DNA of 64,000 bases from Methylobacterium sp. CB376 (GTDB lineage Bacteria; Pseudomonadota; Alphaproteobacteria; Rhizobiales; Beijerinckiaceae), in assembly GCF_029714205.1 (NCBI RefSeq), contig NZ_CP121648.1, forward strand, positions 1,550,001 to 1,614,000. The letters are read 5' to 3'. Within the stretch, counting starts at the first letter, position 1. Every line of letters starts with the position of its first letter. Positions 38,579-47,383 of this stretch are shown here, in pieces. A program made the position numbers and the translations under genes. The notes under the pieces were generated by a model. The model made no database searches. It was not told where the DNA came from and worked only from the letters and a program-made list of their open reading frames with translations.

Positions 38579-38659
38579 CTGCAACTCCTGCGGCACCGCT
38601 TCGCCCTTGCAGAACGGGGGCCCGAGCGCAAGTCAGGGCAGTCATCCCCTGGAACTGCC

Positions 38660-39172
38660 ATGACGCTCGCCGCCACCCGCCTCGCCGTCCCGTCCCCCGC
38701 CCTGCGCCTCGCCCTCGCCGTGCTGCCGGTGCTCGCCACGGCGCTCACCGGCCCGCTCTTCACCACGCCCAACATCCCGACCTGGTACGCGGGCCTCGCC
38801 AAGCCGGGTTTCACGCCGCCGAACTGGATGTTCCCGGTCGCGTGGTCGATGCTCTACGCGATGATCGCGCTCGCCTGCTGGCGCGTCCTCGGCACGGCCC
38901 CGGCGAGCGCGGACCTGCGCCGGGGCCGGAGCGTGGCGCTCGCCGCCTACGCGGTCCAGCTCGCCCTCAACGCGATCTGGACGCCGGTCTTCTTCGCCGC
39001 CCATTCCCTGCTCGGCGGGCTGGTGGTGATCGTCGCGCTCCTCGTGATGATCCTCTGGACGATCCGGCTGTTCTGGCCCCTCGACCGCGCCGCGGCCCTG
39101 CTGCTGGTGCCCTATGCGGGCTGGGTCGCCTACGCGACCGCCGTGAACGCGGCGGTGTGGCGGATGAACTGA
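38660..39172 (+). CDS. tspO: TspO/MBR family membrane protein
   Basis: A 170-residue five-helix membrane protein. Family signatures are WYAGLAKPGFTPPNWMFPVA, WSMLYAMIALACW, LALNAIWTPVFF and the final span with PYAGWVAYATAVNA. Bacterial TspO binds and photo-degrades porphyrins and tunes stress or photosynthesis gene responses. It stands alone between the PLP lyase (divergent) and ppk2. Confidence 0.95.
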   Translation: MTLAATRLAVPSPALRLALAVLPVLATALTGPLFTTPNIPTWYAGLAKPGFTPPNWMFPVAWSMLYAMIALACWRVLGTAPASADLRRGRSVALAAYAVQLALNAIWTPVFFAAHSLLGGLVVIVALLVMILWTIRLFWPLDRAAALLLVPYAGWVAYATAVNAAVWRMN

Positions 39173-39328
39173 TCGGCCGGCGCCTCGGCCGGCCCCGCGG
39201 GTCTCGCCCCGCCCCGCCGGGGGGACCGGAACCGGCCGGGTGCGGCGGGTCCCCGCGCAAACTGTCACATCCCGGCCGCAGAATGGGCCGGGCCCGCCCG
39301 TTCCCGGCGGGCCGGACGGAGACGCGCG

Positions 39329-40246
39329 ATGGAAGACGATCTGAAGGCCGCCCGGGTCGAGGCCGTGCGCGAGGAGGTGGCGGACAGCCTCGACGAGGAG
39401 ATGGAACTCGAACTCGACGAGGCGTTCCTCGAACGCGTCGCCGACGGCGTCGAGCCCCCGAACCGCGCCCCGACCCTGCCGCGGGCGGTGTATTTCCGCG
39501 AATTGCTGCGCCTGCAGCAGGAACTGGTGCGGCTGCAGGATTACGTGCAGGTCCACAGGAAGCGGGTCGTGGTGCTCTTCGAGGGGCGCGACGCGGCCGG
39601 CAAGGGCGGGGTGATCAAGCGCATCACCCAGCGGCTGAACCCGCGCGTCTGCCGCATCGCCGCGCTGCCGGCCCCGAGCGAGCGCGAGCGCACGCAATGG
39701 TACTTCCAGCGCTACGTCGCCCACCTGCCGGCCGGCGGCGAGATCGTGCTGTTCGACCGCTCCTGGTACAACCGCGCCGGCGTCGAGCGCGTGATGGGCT
39801 TCTGCACCGACGACGAGTACGAGGAGTTCTTCCGCTCGGTGCCGGAATTCGAGCGGATGCTGGTGCGCTCGGGCATCATCCTGGTGAAGTACTGGTTCTC
39901 GATCACCGACGAGGAGCAGGAATTCCGCTTCCGGATGCGGATCAACGACCCGCTCAAGCAGTGGAAGCTGAGCCCGATGGACGTGCAGTCGCGGGCCCGC
40001 TGGGAACTCTACACGAGGGCCAAGGAGACGATGCTGGAGCGCACCCACATCCCCGAAGCGCCCTGGTGGGTGGTCGAGGCGGTCGACAAGAAGCGGGCGC
40101 GCCTCAACTGCATCGCTCACCTCCTGGAGCAGGTGCCCTACGGCGCCGTCGAGCGCCCCCCCGTGGACCTGCCCGAGCGGGTGCGCCACCCGGATTACGA
40201 GCGCCACCCGGTTCCCGCCGAGATGCACGTCCCGGCCCGCTACTGA
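39329..40246 (+). CDS. ppk2: polyphosphate kinase 2
   Basis: A 305-residue single-domain PPK2 that transfers phosphate between polyphosphate and nucleoside diphosphates. Walker A is FEGRDAAGKGG, the lid region includes RRxxQ-like QWYFQRYVAHLP, and Walker B is VLFDRSWYNRAGVERVMGFC. The acidic N-terminal helix (about residues 1-40) is common in the one-domain class. The stop overlaps, tail to tail, the end of a truncated SDR fragment. Confidence 0.94.
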   Translation: MEDDLKAARVEAVREEVADSLDEEMELELDEAFLERVADGVEPPNRAPTLPRAVYFRELLRLQQELVRLQDYVQVHRKRVVVLFEGRDAAGKGGVIKRITQRLNPRVCRIAALPAPSERERTQWYFQRYVAHLPAGGEIVLFDRSWYNRAGVERVMGFCTDDEYEEFFRSVPEFERMLVRSGIILVKYWFSITDEEQEFRFRMRINDPLKQWKLSPMDVQSRARWELYTRAKETMLERTHIPEAPWWVVEAVDKKRARLNCIAHLLEQVPYGAVERPPVDLPERVRHPDYERHPVPAEMHVPARY

Positions 40247-40353
40247 GCGGGTGCCCGCTCCTCGCAGCCCCGGCGAGCCAGCGCCGCCGCGGAGGCGGCG
40301 CCGATCCCCGGCGAGGCGCCGGTGACGAGCGCCGTGCCGCGCTGCGACTCCAT
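40240..40353 (-). pseudogene. truncated short-chain dehydrogenase, first 37 residues only
   Basis: The protein MESQRGTALVTGASPGIGAA and on to SAAALARRGCEERAPAQ carries the SDR cofactor motif TGASPGIG and then stops. The catalytic Ser-Tyr-Lys part is gone. An intact GAGGAG ribosome site precedes its ATG, so the start is genuine. It is 10 bp downstream of the molybdenum oxidoreductase large-subunit gene on the same strand, which suggests that a full SDR once ended this operon and was cut when ppk2 became adjacent. Confidence 0.7.
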
Positions 40354-40363
40354 CGGCTCCTCC

Positions 40364-42637
40364 TCATGCGCCGGAGAGCCTGACGTTGGAGAGCGGCAGC
40401 GCGCGGACGCGCTGGCCGGTGAGCGCCGCCACCGCGTTGGCGACCGCGGGCGGCACGCCGGGCAGGCCCGGCTCGCCGACCCCACCCATCGGGGCGCCGC
40501 TCTCGACGATGCGCACGTGGACCGCCGGCATGTGCTCGCGCCGCAGGATCGGATAGGCGTCGAAGTTGCGCGCCTGCCGCTGCCCGTCCCGATAGAGCAT
40601 CTGCTCGACGAGCGTCGCCGAGAGGCCGAGCGCCGCGGCCGATTCGACCTGGGCCTTCACGATCGCCGGGTTGACCACGCTGCCCGGGTCGAACGCGATC
40701 CAGAGCGTGTGCACCCGCGCCTCGCCGCCCTCGACCGAGACTTCCGCCACGGTCGCGGTCTCGGAGCCGAAGGGCGAGGCCATGGCGAGGCCGCGGGCGC
40801 GCCGCCCGCCCTCGGCCTCGTAGGGGCCCCGCTTCCAGCCGCCGGAGAGGTCCGCGACCTCCTCCAGCAGCCGCCGGTGGCGCGGGCTGCCCGCCACCAG
40901 CGCCATCCGCAGGGCGAAGGGGTCCTGCCCGCCCGCCTGCGCGATCTCGTCGAGGAAGCTCTCGTAGAAATAGTCGTTCATCGAGTGCCCGACCGAGCGC
41001 CAGAACGCGATCGTGACCGGGTGCGCCCGCTTCACGAAGGTCATGCGGCGGTTCGGGATGGCGTAGGGCTTCCGGACCAGCCCCTCGACGGCGGAAGGGT
41101 CGACCGGCCCCTGGACCATCGCCCCGAACCAGCGGCCGATCGGCCCCTCGCCGACCGTGCGCACCTCGAGCGCGATCGGCCGGCCCGCCGCGTCGAGGGC
41201 GGCGCGGAAGCGGCTCGCCGAGAGGGGCCGCAGGGCGTCGCTGCCGAACTCCTCCTCCCGCGACCACAGCACCCGCACGGGCCGGCCCGTCGCCCTGGCG
41301 AGCAGGATCGCCTGCGGGTAGGGGTTCGCCGGCCCATAGGCGAAGTGGCGCCCGAAGAAGCCGCCGAGCATCGGCGAGTGGATGCGCACCCTGTCCGGGG
41401 CGAGGCCCGCCGCCTGCGCGGAGAGGGCCTGGAACAGCTCCGGCATCTGGTTGGGCGTCCAGACGTCGAGCGTGCCGTCCGGGTTGAAGCGGGCGATGGC
41501 GGAGGGCGGCTCCAGCTGGGCGTGGGCGAGGTAGGGCGCCTCGTAGGCGGCCTCGATCACCCTGGCGGCGCTCGCGAAGGCGCCGCCCGCGTCGCCCTCC
41601 GCCTCCGCCACCTGCGCCTCCCCCACCTGAGCCTCTCCGGGCGCGTCCGCGAGCGCGGCCCGCATCGCCTCCGACGAGAAGGTCGCCGAGACGGTCGCGA
41701 TGCCCTCCGGCTCGGGCGCCGACCAGCGCACGCGGAGCGCCTCCACGGCCTTGCGGGCGCGCCACCAGCTGTCCGCCGCCACCGCGACGGCGCCGGGGAG
41801 TCGGTGGACCGAGTGGACGCCCGGCATCCGCCGGACCTCGTCCTCGTTGGCGAGGGACAGGGGCTCGGTGCCGAGATGCGGCGCGTGCTGGACCGCCGCG
41901 TGGAGCATCCCCTCGACCGTCTGGTCGATCGCGTAGACCGCCCGGCCCGTCGCCTTGTCCCGCACGTCGAGGCGGGGCACCGGCCGGCGGATGTAGCGGA
42001 ACGAGGCCGGGTCGCGCAGGGGCACGCCGTCGCGGGGCTTGAGGGCGAGCGCCTCCCCGGCGAGGTCGCCGTACGGGAGGGTGCGGCCGGAGGCGGGGTG
42101 CACCACGGCGCCGTCGCGGGTGGCGAGGCTTCCCGCCTCCACCTTGAGCCGGGCGGCGGCGGCGCGGATCAGCATGTCGCGGGCGGTGGCGCCGAGCTGG
42201 CGCATCAGCGCGTAGCTGGAGCGGGTGGAGAAGCTGCCGCCGGTCATCCGCAGGCCGTTGACCACGGCGTAGTCCGGGCCGGGCGGGGCGCACTCGACCA
42301 GGAAGCGGGCGGGATCGACGTCGAGTTCCTCGCCGACGATCTGGGCCATGCCGGTGGCGATGCCCTGGCCGCCCTCCACGAAGGGGCTGAGCAGGCGGAC
42401 GCGCCCGTCCGGGCGGATCTCCAGGAAGGCCGGAACGCGGGTGCCGGGCTGGGGCGCGATGGCGCCGGCGCCCTCGGCCGGGCCCTGCGCCTCGGCGCGG
42501 CCCCGGGCCGGGAGCGCGATGCCGAGCACCAGCGCGCCCGCGGCGCGGCCGAGGAAGCGGCGGCGGGAGAGGTTGGCGACGCCCTCCGGCGCGACGGCCG
42601 GCAGGGAGGGGAGGGGGGACCGCGCGGGCCGCGTCAT
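40364..42637 (-). CDS. molybdopterin-dependent oxidoreductase large subunit, Tat-exported (IorB type)
   Basis: A 757-residue member of the xanthine oxidase family with the layout of isoquinoline 1-oxidoreductase beta subunits. A Tat signal NLSRRRFLGRAAGALVLG is at about residues 23-40. The molybdopterin domains include FVEGGQGIATGMAQIVGEEL, GGFFGRHF and GGVGEPGLPGVPPAVANA near the C-terminus, where the catalytic Glu lies. It oxidises aldehydes or N-heterocycles in the periplasm; the substrate is unknown. A GGGAGGTG site precedes the ATG. The [2Fe-2S] subunit gene is 11 bp upstream. No XdhC-type chaperone or cytochrome gene is adjacent. Confidence 0.93.
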   Translation of the reverse strand: MTRPARSPLPSLPAVAPEGVANLSRRRFLGRAAGALVLGIALPARGRAEAQGPAEGAGAIAPQPGTRVPAFLEIRPDGRVRLLSPFVEGGQGIATGMAQIVGEELDVDPARFLVECAPPGPDYAVVNGLRMTGGSFSTRSSYALMRQLGATARDMLIRAAAARLKVEAGSLATRDGAVVHPASGRTLPYGDLAGEALALKPRDGVPLRDPASFRYIRRPVPRLDVRDKATGRAVYAIDQTVEGMLHAAVQHAPHLGTEPLSLANEDEVRRMPGVHSVHRLPGAVAVAADSWWRARKAVEALRVRWSAPEPEGIATVSATFSSEAMRAALADAPGEAQVGEAQVAEAEGDAGGAFASAARVIEAAYEAPYLAHAQLEPPSAIARFNPDGTLDVWTPNQMPELFQALSAQAAGLAPDRVRIHSPMLGGFFGRHFAYGPANPYPQAILLARATGRPVRVLWSREEEFGSDALRPLSASRFRAALDAAGRPIALEVRTVGEGPIGRWFGAMVQGPVDPSAVEGLVRKPYAIPNRRMTFVKRAHPVTIAFWRSVGHSMNDYFYESFLDEIAQAGGQDPFALRMALVAGSPRHRRLLEEVADLSGGWKRGPYEAEGGRRARGLAMASPFGSETATVAEVSVEGGEARVHTLWIAFDPGSVVNPAIVKAQVESAAALGLSATLVEQMLYRDGQRQARNFDAYPILRREHMPAVHVRIVESGAPMGGVGEPGLPGVPPAVANAVAALTGQRVRALPLSNVRLSGA

Positions 42638-42648
42638 CGCCACCTCCC

Positions 42649-43095
42649 TCAGGCCGCGGCCTGCCGCACGGCGGCGGCGATGCGGTTGTAGGTGCCGCAG
42701 CGGCACAGGTTGGTCATCGCGGCGGCGATGTCCTCGTCGGTGGGCTTCGGGTTCTGCGTGAGGAGGGCGGTGGCCGCCATGACCTGCCCGGACTGGCAGT
42801 AGCCGCATTGCGGCACCTGCTCGGCCACCCAGGCCTCCACGACCCTGCGGCCGACCGGATCCTGCTCGATCGCCTCGATGGTCCGGACGCGGGCGGCGCC
42901 GACGCTCTCGATCGGCACCTGGCAGGAGCGCGTGGCCTGCCCGTCGATCAGCACCGTGCAGGCGCCGCACTGGGCGATGCCGCAGCCGTACTTCGTGCCC
43001 GTCATGCCGAGCGTGTCGCGCAGGACGAAGAGGAGCGGGGTGTCGGGCTCGACCTCGACCTGATGGTCGCGGCCGTTGATCGTGAGGTGGAACAT
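42649..43095 (-). CDS. [2Fe-2S] subunit of the molybdenum oxidoreductase (IorA type)
   Basis: A 148-residue protein with two iron-sulphur clusters: a plant-ferredoxin type (KYGCGIAQCGACTVLIDGQ and RSCQ) and a four-helix type (QCGYCQSGQ and CRCGTYNRI). It has no signal peptide and is presumably exported by the Tat system as a hitchhiker on the large subunit. It starts the two-gene operon and passes electrons from the Mo site to an unidentified acceptor. Confidence 0.96.
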   Translation of the reverse strand: MFHLTINGRDHQVEVEPDTPLLFVLRDTLGMTGTKYGCGIAQCGACTVLIDGQATRSCQVPIESVGAARVRTIEAIEQDPVGRRVVEAWVAEQVPQCGYCQSGQVMAATALLTQNPKPTDEDIAAAMTNLCRCGTYNRIAAAVRQAAA

Positions 43096-43392
43096 CGCGG
43101 GTCCTCGGGGGGCGGACGCTGAGCCAGGACCCTATGACCGCCATGCTTCCCGAGAAATGTCGTAAATCCGACTTTTTCGGACATCGGCTCCGCGCGATCG
43201 ATCAGGTCTCGCCCGCAAAGCGGCGCAGGGCGTTGCGCGATTGCTGATCGATCTGGGACGGGGGCATCACGGAGGCAGCGGGGGCCATCACCTCCGGCCG
43301 CACGGGCCGCACCGCGAGGCGGGACCGAGCCGGGCCGGTCGGTCGCGGATGGCGCGCGTCCCGGATTCCGCCCCGGCCACGCGGATCCCCGC
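43096..43392. other. intergenic, probable promoter of the Mo oxidoreductase operon
   Basis: A 297-bp gap with an AT-richer stretch near 43151-43185 (CCGAGAAATGTCG, CCGACTTTTTCGGAC) in promoter position. CCGACTTTTTCGG is a small hairpin. A 28-residue minus-strand frame ending SRNALRRFAGET was considered but lacks convincing support. Confidence 0.35.
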
Positions 43393-43659
43393 TCAGCGAT
43401 CGACCCAGCGCCGCACCGCGTAGGGGAAGCAGCGCCCGTGCACGTCGGTCAGGTCGCCGTCCGAGCCGGCGCACCACACCACCTCGTCGGCGGCGGCCGG
43501 GAAGGCGGTCAGCGTCAGGCCCCGCACCACCCGCACCTCGCCCGGATCGATCTCGGCGCAGCCGACGCAGGCCTCCTCCTCGATCACCCGGTCGATGTCG
43601 GCCCCGTCGGGCAGGCAGGCGTAGAGCACGTCGGCGAAGGCGAGCGTGTAGGTGCGCAT
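43393..43659 (-). CDS. small protein of unknown function
   Basis: An 88-residue acidic protein starting MRTYTLAFADVLYACLPDGA, with CVGCAEID, VVWCAGSDGD and HGRCFPYAVRRW. Four to five cysteines could bind metal. No signal or membrane segment. The composition looks coding and the gene follows the aldo/keto reductase gene by 66 bp, but I do not recognise a family. Confidence 0.6.
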   Translation of the reverse strand: MRTYTLAFADVLYACLPDGADIDRVIEEEACVGCAEIDPGEVRVVRGLTLTAFPAAADEVVWCAGSDGDLTDVHGRCFPYAVRRWVDR

Positions 43660-43725
43660 GAATCCCCTCCCGTCATCGATGCGGTGAGGGGCAGGAACGC
43701 CCCGAGGTGCCGGCCGGTTGCGGAT

Positions 43726-44550
43726 TCAGCCGAACGTCTCCGGGTCGGGGCCGATGCGCCCGTCCGCCGCGTCGAGCGCGGCGATCGCCGCCTGGTCCTC
43801 GGGATCGAGCGCGAAGCCGAAGATGTCGGCATTCTCGCGGATGCGCGCCGGCGTCTCCGATTTCGGGATGACCGCGCTGCCGCTCTCGATGTGCCAGCGC
43901 AGGATCACCTGGGCGGGGGTGCGCCCGTGCTTCTCGGCGATGCCCCGGATCACCGGATCCGCCAGGGCCGCGCCCCGGCCGAGCGGGCTCCAGGCCTGCG
44001 TGACGATCCCGGCCCGCGCGTGGAAGTCCCGCAGCGCCCGCTGCTGGAAGCGCGGATGCAGCTCGATCTGGTTGACCGAGGGCGTCGAGCCGGTCTCGTC
44101 GATGACCCGCTTCAGCTGCGCGACCGTGAAGTTCGACACGCCGATCGAGCGCGCCCGTCCGTCCTCGCGCAGGCGCATCATCGCCCGCCAGGTCTGCACG
44201 TAGAGGTCGCGCTGCGGCAGCGGCCAGTGCACGAGGTAGAGGTCGACGTGGTCGAGGCCGAGCCGCTCCAGGGAGGCGTCGCAGGCCCGCAGCACCTCGT
44301 CGCTGCCGTGGGAATCGTTCCAGAGCTTCGTGGTGACGAAGATCTCCTCGCGCGCGAGGCCCGAGGCCGCGATGGCCCGGCCGACCCCGGCCTCGTTGCC
44401 GTAGACCGCCGCCGTGTCGATCGCCCGGTAGCCGGCCTCGAGGGCGAGGCCGACGATCTCGGGCGCCTTCTCGTCGGCGAGCTTCCAGACGCCGAAGCCG
44501 AGCTGCGGCACGCGCTTCCCGTCGTTGAGCGTCAGGGTCGGCTGCGTCAT
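43726..44550 (-). CDS. aldo/keto reductase
   Basis: A 274-residue (beta/alpha)8 NADPH-dependent oxidoreductase. The catalytic tetrad is visible: Asp and Tyr in AIDTAAVYGNE, Lys in VTTKLW and His in YLVHWPLP. The signatures GVSNFTVAQLKRVI and IPKSETPARIRENADIFGF (cofactor loop) are present. The group resembles 2,5-diketo-gluconate reductases, but many members simply detoxify carbonyls. It lies 80 bp after the binding-protein gene, possibly co-transcribed. Confidence 0.95.
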   Translation of the reverse strand: MTQPTLTLNDGKRVPQLGFGVWKLADEKAPEIVGLALEAGYRAIDTAAVYGNEAGVGRAIAASGLAREEIFVTTKLWNDSHGSDEVLRACDASLERLGLDHVDLYLVHWPLPQRDLYVQTWRAMMRLREDGRARSIGVSNFTVAQLKRVIDETGSTPSVNQIELHPRFQQRALRDFHARAGIVTQAWSPLGRGAALADPVIRGIAEKHGRTPAQVILRWHIESGSAVIPKSETPARIRENADIFGFALDPEDQAAIAALDAADGRIGPDPETFG

Positions 44551-44630
44551 GGAAGGCTCCTCCGCGGGGGCGGTGCCGGGGCGGCACCCTCCTCGAAGTG
44601 GAGCCCGCGCGCCGTCTGTCGAGGCGGCGC

Positions 44631-45842
44631 CTACTTCGCGAGCGGGCAGCCGCCCTCGCTCATGGGCCGGAAGGCCTTGTCGCCCGGCACCGTCGCGAGG
44701 AGCTTGTAGTAGTCGTACGGCCCCTTCGACTCGGCGGGGGTCTTGACCTCGAACAGGAAGAGGTCGTGGACCGCCCGCCCGTCCTGCCGGATCGTGACCG
44801 GGCCGAAGAGCGGGTCGTCGATCGGCGTCTCGCGCAGGGCCGCCAGCACCTTCTCGCCCTCGACGGTGGCGGCGGCGCGCACGCCGCGCAGGTAGGCCAG
44901 CGTCGCCGAGTAGACCCCGGCGTGGTTCTCGGTCGGCATGCGGCCGTTCATGCGCTCGGCGAAGCGCTTGGCGAAGGCGCGGGTGCCGTCCGTGCGGTCC
45001 CAGTAGAAGGCGCTGGCGAATTGCAGGCCCTGGGCCGCCTTGAGGCCGAGCGCGTGGACGTCCGAGATCTGGATGAACAGGGCCGCAACCCGCATGTCGG
45101 GCATCAGGCCGAATTCCGCCGCCTGCTTGACCACGTTGATCATGTCGGCGCCGGTATTGGCGAGCGCCAGCACCTGTGCGCCCGAGCCCTGGGCGGCCAG
45201 CAGCGGCGAGGCGAAGTCGCCGGCATTGAGCGGGTGCTTGGTCGAGCCCTTGACGCTGCCGCCCATGCCCTTGAGGGCCGCCGTGGCGTCGCGCTCCAGC
45301 GCTTGGCCGAGGGCGTAATCGACCGTGAGGAAGTACCAGGACTTGAAGCCGCGCTCGGCGATGGCGCGCGCGGTGGCGGAGCCCTGCGCCCAGGTGTCGG
45401 AGACCCACTGCACGGTGGTCGGCGCGCAGGCCTTGCCGGTGAGGTCGGAGGTCATCGCGCTCGACGCCAGGGCGACGCGGTGGCGCTCGCGCATCAGGTT
45501 GGCGACGGCGAGCGCCACGGCGGAGTTCGGCAGGTCGACGATGGTCGAGACGCTCTCCTGGTCGAGCCACTTGCGGGCGATGGCAAGGCCGATATCGGGC
45601 TTGTTCTGGTGGTCGGCCGAGACGACCTCGACCCTGATGTCGGGGGTCTCCTTGGCGAAATCCTCGGCCGCGAGCTGGGCGGCGACGACCGAGCCGGTGC
45701 CGGCCTGATCCGCGAAGGGGCCGCTCATGTCGCTGAGCACGCCGACCTTCACGGGGGGAACCGCCTCCTGCGCGGCGGCCGAGACGGAGAGCAGGGCTGC
45801 GAAACCGGCCGCGAGGACCTGGCGCAACGAACGGGGCGACAT
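44631..45842 (-). CDS. periplasmic substrate-binding protein, branched-chain amino acid (LivK) type
   Basis: A 403-residue type I periplasmic binding protein with a signal peptide ending at about 25 (LLSVSAAAQEA). Hallmarks are VKVGVLSDMSGPFADQAGTG, VVSADHQNKPDIG, YFLTVDYALGQALERDA and NHAGVYSATLAYLRG. No permease or ATPase gene is beside it, so it must use a transporter encoded elsewhere or act as a sensor partner. The ATG at 45842 gives a normal signal peptide and was preferred to the one 14 codons earlier. Confidence 0.9.
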   Translation of the reverse strand: MSPRSLRQVLAAGFAALLSVSAAAQEAVPPVKVGVLSDMSGPFADQAGTGSVVAAQLAAEDFAKETPDIRVEVVSADHQNKPDIGLAIARKWLDQESVSTIVDLPNSAVALAVANLMRERHRVALASSAMTSDLTGKACAPTTVQWVSDTWAQGSATARAIAERGFKSWYFLTVDYALGQALERDATAALKGMGGSVKGSTKHPLNAGDFASPLLAAQGSGAQVLALANTGADMINVVKQAAEFGLMPDMRVAALFIQISDVHALGLKAAQGLQFASAFYWDRTDGTRAFAKRFAERMNGRMPTENHAGVYSATLAYLRGVRAAATVEGEKVLAALRETPIDDPLFGPVTIRQDGRAVHDLFLFEVKTPAESKGPYDYYKLLATVPGDKAFRPMSEGGCPLAK

Positions 45843-45987
45843 CGCGAAACTCCAGAGGCGGAACCGCGCGGGGCGGTGGTGCACCGTATGTCAGGATGGC
45901 GGGGCCGAGTCGATGGATGCGCGCGGTCGCGCGCCGATCCGGCCACCCCGCGCCGGGCCCGCGCGCCGGGGCGGCCCGCCGGCGCCG

Positions 45988-47382
45988 CTACGGGCTCCCT
46001 CTCCGGGTCGGCTCGGCGTTCGGCACCTTCGCCGGCTCGTCCGCGGCGCGTGGCTTCAGCCGGTCGACCAGTTCCCGCACCCTGAAATCCCCGACAGGCT
46101 GCAGAGCGGCGATGATCTCATTGAAATTTCCGCGAAGATTGTGCTTCGCGACAAGGTTCTTCGGGAGGTCGTTGCTGGCGATCAGGCCCTGCAAGGTCAG
46201 AAGCGATTTCTCGAGCGCGCCCACCACCGCACCGAAATCCTGCTGTGCCGGCGCGGCTTCCGTGCGGGAATCCGGCAGGTCCTGGCGGTCGCGCGGCGCG
46301 TCGGGAGGACCGAATTGCCGGGCGGCCGGATCCGCGCTCGATCGCAGGGGAGGGCTCCCCGAGGCCGGCCGGCCGGGGGAGGAGGTGAGGGCCGGCGGAG
46401 GCGACGACGCGATCCCCCACCACGACACGGCGCCCAGGCCGATCGCGCTCGCGCCCGCGAGGGCGAGCAGGCCGGCCTGATTGCGCCGGGTGGCGAGCCG
46501 CAGCGCGGCGTCGAGCGCGTCGATCCGCCTCTCCACGGCGCCGAACTGACGCTGCCAGGCCTGCTGCACCTCCGCGAGGCCGCTCGGCGCACGCCCGGCC
46601 TCCGCGCGCGGCGAGGGCAGGGCCTGCGGCGGGGGCAGCCTGGCGAGGTCCGGCGACGGGGCGGACGGGCTTCGCCAGCCGGACCAGATCGAGCCGCGCT
46701 CGCGCTCCTCGCCGGCGGCCCCGCGGGCGCGCGCGTCGAGGCGCGGTCCCGGTGCCCGGACGCCGCGCATGGCGGCGGCGTCGCGCGCGATCAGGACCTT
46801 GGCGTAGGGCTCGAAGAGGCCGTCCCGCTGGGCCCGCGTCAGCGCGTCGGGCAGCGCCGCGGAATCCGCCTCCCGCGAGAGGTCGATGACGGCGGGCGTG
46901 CCCAGGAGGGTGAAGGAGAGCCCCTGCCGTGGCCGGTTGCTCCGCTGCGCCCGCTCGGCGTCGTGGAGCTTGGAGACGTCGCCCTCGAGATCCTCCAGGC
47001 GCAACGCGCCCGTGTCCCTGATCAGCCCCGAGGACAGCAGGGACTCGATCCTGCCGATGATCGCTTCCAGCAGCGCGACCGCCTCGCCGCCGTCCAGGTG
47101 CGTCCCGAACAGCCAGAGGCCGCAGCCGAAATACCCGCCGGAACGCCCGACGACGCCCTGCGGCAGCGGCTTGTAGCAACCGATCCAGGTGGCCTCGATC
47201 TCCGGGTTGCGCCGGGCGACGACATAGTACCCGGCCGTGTCGTGACGCATGATCGCGTCGTCGTTCGACAGGACCATGATCGCCTGAAGCGCGTCGACGT
47301 GGTGGCTGACCTCACCTTTCACGTCGATGTAATGCGCCGAGAAGCCCCCGATCGTGTCGAACACCGCCACGGCAGCCAGCAT
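45988..47382 (-). CDS. cassette protein 3: N-domain, proline-rich linker, one membrane span
   Basis: A 464-residue protein I cannot place in a named family. An N-terminal domain (about 1-200) contains YYVVARRNPEIEATWIGCYK and VVGRSGGYFGCGLWLF. A Pro/Arg-rich linker follows (about 205-270), then a short coiled part, one membrane span at about 303-323, and a Pro-rich then helical C-terminus (DFGAVVGALEKSLLTLQGLI). The start follows the GTPase-like gene stop by 1 bp, so the two are translationally coupled. Topology suggests a membrane-tethered partner or effector of the NTPase. Confidence 0.7.
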   Translation of the reverse strand: MLAAVAVFDTIGGFSAHYIDVKGEVSHHVDALQAIMVLSNDDAIMRHDTAGYYVVARRNPEIEATWIGCYKPLPQGVVGRSGGYFGCGLWLFGTHLDGGEAVALLEAIIGRIESLLSSGLIRDTGALRLEDLEGDVSKLHDAERAQRSNRPRQGLSFTLLGTPAVIDLSREADSAALPDALTRAQRDGLFEPYAKVLIARDAAAMRGVRAPGPRLDARARGAAGEERERGSIWSGWRSPSAPSPDLARLPPPQALPSPRAEAGRAPSGLAEVQQAWQRQFGAVERRIDALDAALRLATRRNQAGLLALAGASAIGLGAVSWWGIASSPPPALTSSPGRPASGSPPLRSSADPAARQFGPPDAPRDRQDLPDSRTEAAPAQQDFGAVVGALEKSLLTLQGLIASNDLPKNLVAKHNLRGNFNEIIAALQPVGDFRVRELVDRLKPRAADEPAKVPNAEPTRRGSP

Positions 47383-47383
47383 G

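Noticed and set aside
43202..43288. A 28-residue minus-strand peptide ending SRNALRRFAGET
   Set aside because: Its composition looks coding but the putative ribosome site is too close to the ATG and there is no family or neighbour support.
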